This document shows, piece by piece, positions 6,147 through 10,877 of a stretch of DNA of 10,877 nt; position 1 is the stretch's first letter; each line of letters begins with the position of its first letter. The translations under genes were made by a program, and so were the position numbers. The stretch comes from Methanomicrobiales archaeon (lineage in GTDB: Archaea > Halobacteriota > Methanomicrobia > Methanomicrobiales > Methanoculleaceae): contig JAAZGM010000086.1 in the NCBI GenBank assembly GCA_012511245.1, forward strand, positions 1 to 10,877, given 5' to 3'. The notes under the pieces are model-generated. The model did not search any database and was not told where the DNA came from. It saw only the letters and a program-made list of their open reading frames with translations.

Positions 6147-6521
6147 ACGGATGCGGTCCAGGCGATCACGGGGTGCTCGCTCGGCCGCCGCACGCTGAAA
6201 TACCGGCCCTACGGCAAGTTTGCCGCCACGTTCATCAACCTCGCGACACAGGACGCCGTCAGGGTCTCGTCCCTGGAGCAGAAGCAGGCGGAGCGGCCCG
6301 AGACCACAACCGCGCTGCTCGACGCACCGGAGGAGGATCTCTTCAGGGTGCAGAAGGTCAGGGTCGTGATCCCGGAAGGGGATCTCCCCGGTTTCCCGAA
6401 GAACCAGACCCGCTGCAGCAGGTGCGGCGAGACGATCCTCGACTACAAAGAGGTCATGGTGGAAGGGACGACCCTCTGCGGCAACTGCGCCGGGGGATCG
6501 TATTACACAGAGATAGACTGA
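6141..6521 (+). pseudogene. 5'-truncated FmdE-type protein (formylmethanofuran dehydrogenase subunit E family)
   Basis: About 126 residues match the C-terminal two thirds of FmdE-family proteins (PF02663). CITDAVQAITGC is the conserved central cysteine segment. LKYRPYGKFAATFIN and a VQKVRVVIPEGDLPGFP stretch follow. A terminal zinc ribbon is complete: CSRCG...CGNC, four cysteines in two CxxC pairs. The family is usually about 200 residues, and the N-terminal part (with the GHxCPG-type motif) is absent. The upstream open frame back to 5910 is antisense to the minus-strand fragment and is not FmdE. No RBS or start codon fits the homologous part, so it is probably not translated as such. Family members occur in methanogens beside or apart from the Fwd/Fmd complex. 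The stop overlaps the end of the convergent methyltransferase gene by 19 bases. Confidence 0.75.
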
Positions 6522-7393
6522 TCCGGAGACGGATCACTCTTCTCCCACCAGATATGGGCGGTTCGCGAACTGCCCAGAATAACATACCCCGAACCGTCCG
6601 GGACCGCTCGATCGCGGAGGAACGCATCGACGATCTCCCGCTGCCAGTCCTCCTTCACGAAGAGGCGGTTGTAGAGGTCCTGTTTCATCTCATCAAACCC
6701 GGAATAACGCCGGACCCTATCCCTCGCATCGACCTGCACGTTCGCGTAAATGCCCAGCTGGCAGAGGACGTTCCACAAAACATCGGCGTTTTCTTCGCCG
6801 TAGTACGGCTCCCCGTGCAGCGCCGGCCAGAGTTCGATATTCCCTCCCGAAGCAGACGGAGAGGATATGAACCAGTAGAGGTGCACCGCGCGTCTCGCCG
6901 CCGCATCCATCTTCAGAAGGCTGCCCCGGATATCGCCCATGATGAGAGACCGTGAAGCAATGACGATGTCGTGCACCCCCGCCTCCTCCGGGCTGACGTC
7001 CTCCCAGCGACTGCGGATCTCGCGGATCGGAGGAGCGTTCACTGTCCGGCGGTACTCCTCCATCGCCGCACCCATGGGAGCCGACGGCTCTACGGTCGTG
7101 ACCCTGCAGCCCGCAAGAGCAAGAGGCACCGCAAGCGTCCCGGGACCCGCACCGATATCGAGGACCGACGAGCCCGGCGGGATCTGCATCCCGGCGATCT
7201 GCTTCTCGATACGGGACCGGTCTCCCGAGATGACATTTTTGACAAACCGGTCGACCACATCCCGGCTCGACCAGAACATCCCACCATTCTCGTCCATCTT
7301 CGCCTTCTGCGCAAGAGAACGGGCATGCTGTTCGTCCCACAAACGGGCGTAGTCAATCGTGGTGCCGAAGGCACCGGGGTTTTCAGACTGCAT
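6503..7393 (-). CDS. Class I SAM-dependent methyltransferase (second paralogue)
   Basis: The 296-residue protein starts at the ATG at 7391-7393. A GTG at 7402 that overlaps the upstream stop as GTGA is an alternative and would add three residues. The N-terminal helical segment has DYARLWDEQHA at 14-24. The SAM-binding motif I is VLDIGAGPGT (77-86), followed by the acidic residue of motif II in TTVEP (Glu102). The C-terminal part is family-specific (IELWPALHGEPYY, VLWNVLCQLGIY, TAHIWWEK) and probably forms the acceptor site. It is clearly a paralogue of the next gene upstream, well over half identical in the core. The gap is five bases, so co-translation is likely. There is no signal peptide; it is cytoplasmic. 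The acceptor substrate is unknown; linkage to a metal-chelate or corrinoid transporter points to a small molecule rather than nucleic acid (inference). Confidence 0.9.
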   Translation of the reverse strand: MQSENPGAFGTTIDYARLWDEQHARSLAQKAKMDENGGMFWSSRDVVDRFVKNVISGDRSRIEKQIAGMQIPPGSSVLDIGAGPGTLAVPLALAGCRVTTVEPSAPMGAAMEEYRRTVNAPPIREIRSRWEDVSPEEAGVHDIVIASRSLIMGDIRGSLLKMDAAARRAVHLYWFISSPSASGGNIELWPALHGEPYYGEENADVLWNVLCQLGIYANVQVDARDRVRRYSGFDEMKQDLYNRLFVKEDWQREIVDAFLRDRAVPDGSGYVILGSSRTAHIWWEKSDPSPDQSISV

Positions 7394-7398
7394 ACTAA

Positions 7399-8259
7399 TC
7401 ACAAAACGTAGCCGGATCTCTCATCTGTTCCGGGAGACTTCTCCCACCGGATATGGGCCGTCTTCGAGACCCCCGGGATACCGAACCCCGCCTCTGTCCG
7501 CACGATCCTCTCGCGCACAAACGAGGCAACGATCTCCCGTTGATGGTCGTCGCGGACATAGAGGCGCCGGCAGTAGTCGGCAACGGCCTCCTCCTCGGTC
7601 GGGTAGCGCTGCCCTTTCTCCACATGTTCAACCGATACGTCCGGGTAGATCCCGATCTGGCAGAGACAGTTCCAGAGGAGATCCGCCGTCGGCTCGGCAG
7701 AAAACTCGCTTCCGTGCAGTTCCGGCCAGAGACTGAAGTTCGCCCTGGTCCACGCGGCCGGCGTCAGGAACCAGAAGAGGTGCACCGCCCGTTTCGCCGC
7801 CGAGTCTATCTTTTCAAGAGATGGGCCGATATCGTCGAGTGCGAGAGAGAACGAAGCGACGACGACGTCGTGCACCCCCACCTCCGCCGGGTCCGCGTCC
7901 TCCCACCGGGAGGGGATCTCGCGGATCTCCGGAGCCCCGGAGATCTCCCGGTACTCCTTCATCGCGGCCCGCATACCGGCGGACGGTTCCACGACCGTGA
8001 CGTCGCAGCCTGCAAGGGCAAGGGGGACGGCGAGGGTCCCCGGGCCCGCCCCGATGTCGAGCACCGTGGACCCGGGAGGGATCTGCATCGCCGCAAGCTG
8101 GCCCTCGATGCGCGACCGGTCGTTCCCCATCAATCTGCCCATAAACCGGCGGATGTTCTCCGGGTCTTCCCAGAAACTCCTGCCGTCGTTTCTGATCTGC
8201 TTCTGACGGTTCGCCGCCTCGTGCTGCTCGTTCCAGAGAGCGATGTAGTCGACCGCCAT
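7399..8259 (-). CDS. Class I SAM-dependent methyltransferase (first paralogue)
   Basis: The 286-residue protein starts at the ATG at 8257-8259, chosen because GGTGA lies five bases upstream; a GTG at 8268 would overlap the binding-protein gene. The layout equals that of its downstream paralogue: DYIALWNEQHE near 4-14, motif I VLDIGAGPGT at 66-75, motif II acidic residue in TVVEP (Glu91), then HLFWFLTP, FSLWPELHG, LLWNCLCQIGIY and a closing TAHIRWEK. Both copies keep the motif I glycines, so both are probably active. The RBS overlaps the TGA of the substrate-binding protein gene, so translation is probably coupled to it. Role: methyl transfer from SAM to an unidentified acceptor. The pairing with a PF01497-type importer makes metallophore or corrinoid modification, or transporter-linked regulation, the obvious hypotheses; none can be shown from sequence. 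Confidence 0.9.
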   Translation of the reverse strand: MAVDYIALWNEQHEAANRQKQIRNDGRSFWEDPENIRRFMGRLMGNDRSRIEGQLAAMQIPPGSTVLDIGAGPGTLAVPLALAGCDVTVVEPSAGMRAAMKEYREISGAPEIREIPSRWEDADPAEVGVHDVVVASFSLALDDIGPSLEKIDSAAKRAVHLFWFLTPAAWTRANFSLWPELHGSEFSAEPTADLLWNCLCQIGIYPDVSVEHVEKGQRYPTEEEAVADYCRRLYVRDDHQREIVASFVRERIVRTEAGFGIPGVSKTAHIRWEKSPGTDERSGYVL

Positions 8260-8264
8260 GCAAC

Positions 8265-8269
8265 TCACC
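8265..8269 (-). promoter_or_regulatory. RBS GGTGA overlapping the binding-protein stop
   Basis: CCGGTGAGTTGC then ATG on the minus strand; the TGA inside GGTGA is the stop of the binding-protein gene. This couples transporter and methyltransferase translation. Confidence 0.7.
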
Positions 8270-9455
8270 GGTTGCGTCTCCTCCCGGCAACGGCCGCTGC
8301 CGCGGCAAGACCTGCAAGAACGCCGAAGAGCGGGGCAGGGGCCTGTGTGGTTGCCTGTGCCGACGCGGATGCCGGGGCAGGTTTTGCATACACCATCAGA
8401 TCGTCCAGTTCCGCATCCGTCAGGTCATATTTGAAGAAGAGCGAGTAGAACTCCTTGACGCGCTCATCGATATTGTAGTCGAAGACATCCGGGTACATCA
8501 GGTTGCCGAGCCATACCATCGAGAGCAGCCGTTGAATCGACGGAGGGCCGCCCATCCAGTTGTAGGGGCCGTACGGCGCCTCGTAAATATTGCCGTTCTT
8601 GACCGCGGAGAGCGACCGCCACATCGGGTCAGTCATGATCGTGTTGTAGTAGGTATGCCCATCGACGTATCCCACGATGATGTAGTCGGGGTTCAGCTGG
8701 AGGATATCCTCCATCGTGTACTCATCGCCCGTCCCGGAACCGCTCGCCGTGGATTTCGCGAGGTTGTTCGCGACATAATCGATGACCTCGGCATGATACG
8801 ACCCTTCCCCGATCATGGATACGGAGTTACCGTCGATGGCGGTCACGTAGATCAGGGATTTTTTATCGTCGCCGATCGTCGTCATGCCGGTATCAAACTC
8901 GGCAAGAAGTGTGGAGACATAGTCGGAGAGCTCCTGGCCGCGTTCCGGGCGGGAGAGAAGTTCACCGAGTTTCACGTAGGAGCCGGGAATATCCTCAAGC
9001 TTGTTCTGGGTGACAAACGCGAACGCCACACCGGTCTTTGACTGGATATCATCGAGATCCGGCTTCATGGTCTGCTTTGCCTCACCGATATCCAGAACCA
9101 CGTCGATATTGAGTTGTTTGTTCAGCTCCATGATCGACTCCGGGTTCATCGTCGAGGCCTTGGAACCGTAGAACTGGCCGGTGACCGGAAGCGTCAGGAG
9201 CCGGGGATCGATGTACTTCGCCTGGGCATCGGTAAACTCACTGGAGACGCTCACGAAGAGGTCCTGATCGAGCGAGTAGAGCACGATCTGTGCCAGGGGG
9301 CCGGACGGCGAGACCGCGTCGATCTTGATCGGCAGGGTGATCTCCCGGCCGACATCGTCGACGAAGGTCCGGGTCTCCTCGGCGGCGCTGCAGAACGTGA
9401 CAGCGGTGCTGGAGAGGAGAACGAGAACCATGAGGATTTTTGCAACTGTCTTCAT
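8265..9455 (-). CDS. ABC transporter substrate-binding protein, Fe-chelate/corrinoid type (PF01497)
   Basis: The 396-residue protein starts at the ATG at 9453-9455, six bases after GGGAGGT; a start at 9488 would put 11 residues before the signal. The signal peptide is MKTVAKI followed by a hydrophobic core to about residue 25 (ending CSAA). TRTFVDDVGREITLP (28-42) is the usual opening of periplasmic binding fold domains in this family. Later PESIMELNKQLNIDVVLDIG, LQLNPDYIIVG and WMGGPPSIQRLLSMVWLGNLMYP fit the two-lobe PF01497 fold. The C-terminus has a Pro/Ala/Ser/Thr linker, then QAPAPLF, a Gly/Ala hydrophobic helix (376-391) and RRRNR, a membrane anchor or sorting tail instead of a lipobox. 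It captures the ligand outside the membrane for the permease and ATPase encoded upstream. Ligand (iron chelate, other metallophore, haem or cobamide) cannot be set from sequence. Confidence 0.92.
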   Translation of the reverse strand: MKTVAKILMVLVLLSSTAVTFCSAAEETRTFVDDVGREITLPIKIDAVSPSGPLAQIVLYSLDQDLFVSVSSEFTDAQAKYIDPRLLTLPVTGQFYGSKASTMNPESIMELNKQLNIDVVLDIGEAKQTMKPDLDDIQSKTGVAFAFVTQNKLEDIPGSYVKLGELLSRPERGQELSDYVSTLLAEFDTGMTTIGDDKKSLIYVTAIDGNSVSMIGEGSYHAEVIDYVANNLAKSTASGSGTGDEYTMEDILQLNPDYIIVGYVDGHTYYNTIMTDPMWRSLSAVKNGNIYEAPYGPYNWMGGPPSIQRLLSMVWLGNLMYPDVFDYNIDERVKEFYSLFFKYDLTDAELDDLMVYAKPAPASASAQATTQAPAPLFGVLAGLAAAAAVAGRRRNR

Positions 9456-9461
9456 ACGGGT

Positions 9462-9468
9462 ACCTCCC
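9462..9468 (-). promoter_or_regulatory. RBS (GGGAGGT) of the substrate-binding protein gene
   Basis: GGGAGGT followed by six bases and ATG on the minus strand; it decides the start at 9455. Confidence 0.8.
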
Positions 9469-9492
9469 GAAAACGGGAACTCATACAACTAC

Positions 9493-9502
9493 GATCTAGA
9501 TC
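9493..9502. repeat. Perfect palindrome GATCTAGATC near the expected start site
   Basis: A 10-base self-complementary sequence lies 10-20 bases downstream of the TATA element of the binding-protein gene, close to where transcription would begin. It may be part of an operator or chance. Confidence 0.4.
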
Positions 9503-9510
9503 TGAAGGGA

Positions 9511-9521
9511 TAAAATATAAT
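9511..9521 (-). promoter_or_regulatory. TATA box of the binding-protein gene
   Basis: ATTATATTTTA on the minus strand, in an AT-rich island in the 112-base gap between the ATPase and binding-protein genes. Initiation about 25 bases downstream (near 9487) leaves a leader of roughly 30 bases with the RBS inside. It implies that the binding protein and the methyltransferases can be transcribed apart from the permease and ATPase. Confidence 0.6.
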
Positions 9522-9531
9522 ACCTTATTAT
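9517..9531. promoter_or_regulatory. Candidate operator: inverted repeat ATAATA-CCT-TATTAT over the TATA box
   Basis: Two perfect 6-base arms around a 3-base centre overlap the upstream edge of the TATA element. A protein bound here would block TBP/TFB, as archaeal metal-dependent repressors of the DtxR type do. The regulator itself is not in the window. Confidence 0.45.
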
Positions 9532-9567
9532 TCTGATAAAGTAAACCCGGATTGGTTAACAACTGTG

Positions 9568-10371
9568 CTACCCGTGCTTTCCGATGCCGCCATCGATCGG
9601 GATGCAGAGTTTGTGGCAGCGTGAACCGTACTGGTAATCCTCGATATGTACATCCACACCGTAGACGTCCTTGATCAGGCCCGCATCCAGAACATCCTCC
9701 GGCGTTCCTTCAGCGATCACCCTCCCGCCGTAGATCATCAGCGTCCGGTTTGCGTACAGAAACGCATGATCCGGGTTATGCGTCGAGAGGATGATGATGT
9801 AGCCGTCTCTTGCGAGATCCGATATCCGGCACATCACCCGGAACTGGTTGCCGTAGTCGAGGTTTGCCGTCGGCTCATCCATGATCAGGATCTTTGCCTT
9901 CTGCACAAGTGCCCGGGCGATCAGGGCAAGCTGCCGCTCGCCGCCGCTGATCTCGCCATATCCCGCATTCCGGAGATGAGCGATGCCAAGGTTCTCCATC
10001 GCTGCATACGCCTCATCGATGTGGTTCTGGTCCGGTGTGCCAAGTAGACGAATCTGATTGGTCAGGCCCATCAGAACCACGTCCAGCACCGTGTAGTTGA
10101 AGACCGGGTACGTCGACTGAGGGATGTAGGCGACGTGCTTTGCAATCTCCTTGTGATCGAGCGTCTTGATGTCCAGGCCATTCAACTGGATGCTGCCCCG
10201 GTAGTTTCGCAAAAATCCGAGGATGCACCGGAACATCGTGCTCTTCCCGACGCCGTTCGGCCCGAGCACGGCGAGGAGATCCCCTTCCTTCACCGAGAAC
10301 GAGACATCGTCGAGTACCAGGCGGGTACGCCTGCCGTAGGCAAACGAGAGATGAGATATATTCAGGCTCAT
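9568..10371 (-). CDS. ABC transporter ATP-binding protein, FecE/BtuD type
   Basis: The 267-residue protein has all motifs of an active ABC ATPase: Walker A GPNGVGKST (37-45), Q-loop YIPQ (Gln85), signature SGGERQ (142-147), Walker B ILIMDEP (161-167), D-loop NLD (170-172) and H-loop STHN (His198). LRNYRGSIQLNG and GYIIILSTHNPDHAF fit the subfamily that drives PF01497-dependent importers of iron chelates and cobamides. About 30 residues follow the core and end in a short His/Cys-bearing tail (RCHKLCIPIDGG...GKHG), which could bind metal but is unproven. The ATG overlaps the stop of the permease gene by four bases (ATGA), so the two are co-translated. It sits on the cytoplasmic face of the membrane. 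Confidence 0.95.
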   Translation of the reverse strand: MSLNISHLSFAYGRRTRLVLDDVSFSVKEGDLLAVLGPNGVGKSTMFRCILGFLRNYRGSIQLNGLDIKTLDHKEIAKHVAYIPQSTYPVFNYTVLDVVLMGLTNQIRLLGTPDQNHIDEAYAAMENLGIAHLRNAGYGEISGGERQLALIARALVQKAKILIMDEPTANLDYGNQFRVMCRISDLARDGYIIILSTHNPDHAFLYANRTLMIYGGRVIAEGTPEDVLDAGLIKDVYGVDVHIEDYQYGSRCHKLCIPIDGGIGKHG

Positions 10372-10877
10372 GACCGTCTCCCCCCCATCATCAGCAGATA
10401 GGCAAAGATCGGCGCTCCGACAAACGCCGTGAGGATGCCGAGCGGCACCTCGGTGGTTGCTATCGTCCGGGCGAAATCGTCCACCAGCAGGAGGAACCCG
10501 CCGCCCATAATGATTGCCGCAGGTATGATCCTCCGGTAGTCGTAGCCGAAGATCATCCGGCAGAAGTGCGGGATAACAAGGCCGACCCAGCCGATGATGC
10601 CGGAGATGGAGACGGCAACCGCCGTGACGAGCGTTGCACAGAGGATCACGATCAACCGGAGCAGGTTGGTGTTGATCCCCATGCTCTTCGCCTCGTCCTC
10701 GCCGAGGGTGAGGACGTTCATCCTCCAGCGGAATAGGTAGAGCGGGATGAGGCCGATGATGATCACCACGCCCGCAAAGTAGACGTCCTCCATGGTCGCG
10801 CCGGCAAGACTGCCCATCAGCCAGTAGGTGATGGCCGGCAGTTGATCGTTGGTATCGGCGACGAGTTTGATGTAGGA
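10368..10877 (-). CDS. ABC transporter permease, FecCD type (5' part outside the window)
   Basis: The frame is open to the right window edge, so only the C-terminal 169 residues are seen; the family usually has 330-350 with about ten membrane helices. The visible part keeps the family hallmarks in order: YWLMGSLAG, a helix VVIIIGLIPLYLF, LTLGEDEAKSMGIN, helices with GIIGWVGLVIPHFCRM (the cytoplasmic coupling loop to the ATPase), PAAIIMGGGFLLLVDDFAR, and the closing EVPLGILTAFVGAPIFAYLL. It ends GGRRS and TGA that overlaps the ATPase ATG. It forms the membrane channel of the importer together with the ATPase and the binding protein encoded downstream. An ATG at 10815-10817 is internal, not the start. 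Confidence 0.95.
   Translation of the reverse strand, partial: SYIKLVADTNDQLPAITYWLMGSLAGATMEDVYFAGVVIIIGLIPLYLFRWRMNVLTLGEDEAKSMGINTNLLRLIVILCATLVTAVAVSISGIIGWVGLVIPHFCRMIFGYDYRRIIPAAIIMGGGFLLLVDDFARTIATTEVPLGILTAFVGAPIFAYLLMMGGRRS

Noticed and set aside
7453..8448. Long plus-strand open frame (331 codons) across the methyltransferase and binding-protein genes
   Set aside because: It is antisense to two well-supported genes with intact motifs; high GC produces long shadow frames. Its product is Arg/Asp/Val-rich with no motif.
1..10877. CRISPR array, tRNA or rRNA genes
   Set aside because: No regularly spaced direct repeats and no tRNA cloverleaf or rRNA-like sequence were noticed; the GTTCGAAC-like octamer near 3452 lies inside the kinase remnant's coding sequence.

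Overview
The window looks like a piece of a GC-rich methanogenic archaeon, most likely of the order Methanomicrobiales (Methanoculleus-like). The reasons are a formylmethanofuran-dehydrogenase-subunit-E-type fragment, archaeal TATA elements and GGTG/GGAGG ribosome binding sites, and surface proteins ending in a hydrophobic stretch plus an arginine cluster. The taxon is an inference from protein style; no rRNA or other marker is present.

Left part (1-3300): the 3' part of a probable pilin-like surface protein gene (+), a small lipoprotein gene (-), a 500-base non-coding stretch with TATA elements, and a secreted right-handed beta-helix protein (+) that ends in a cell-surface sorting-like tail.

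Middle part (3300-6520): a decayed, rearranged accessory zone. Fragments of aminoglycoside-phosphotransferase-fold (APH) kinase genes, broken by several frameshifts, lie on both sides of a markedly AT-richer two-gene minus-strand cassette (an 83-aa protein and a 272-aa protein, both unrecognised). Further right, two truncated genes meet head to head near 6130-6146: the C-terminus of an unknown minus-strand protein and the C-terminal two thirds of an FmdE-type protein. No transposase or integrase is visible.

Right part (6503-10877): a minus-strand cluster read from the right edge: FecCD-type permease (cut by the window), FecE/BtuD-type ATPase, PF01497-type substrate-binding protein, then two tandem paralogous SAM-dependent methyltransferases. 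Permease and ATPase overlap by 4 bases. The binding protein has its own RBS, TATA element and a perfect inverted repeat over that TATA. The methyltransferases follow with 5-base gaps and are probably translationally coupled to it. Together they suggest uptake of a metal chelate or corrinoid, with the methyltransferases acting on an uncharacterised substrate tied to the transporter.

The best candidates for something undescribed are the two-gene AT-rich cassette and the duplicated methyltransferases attached to a metallophore/corrinoid-type ABC transporter.
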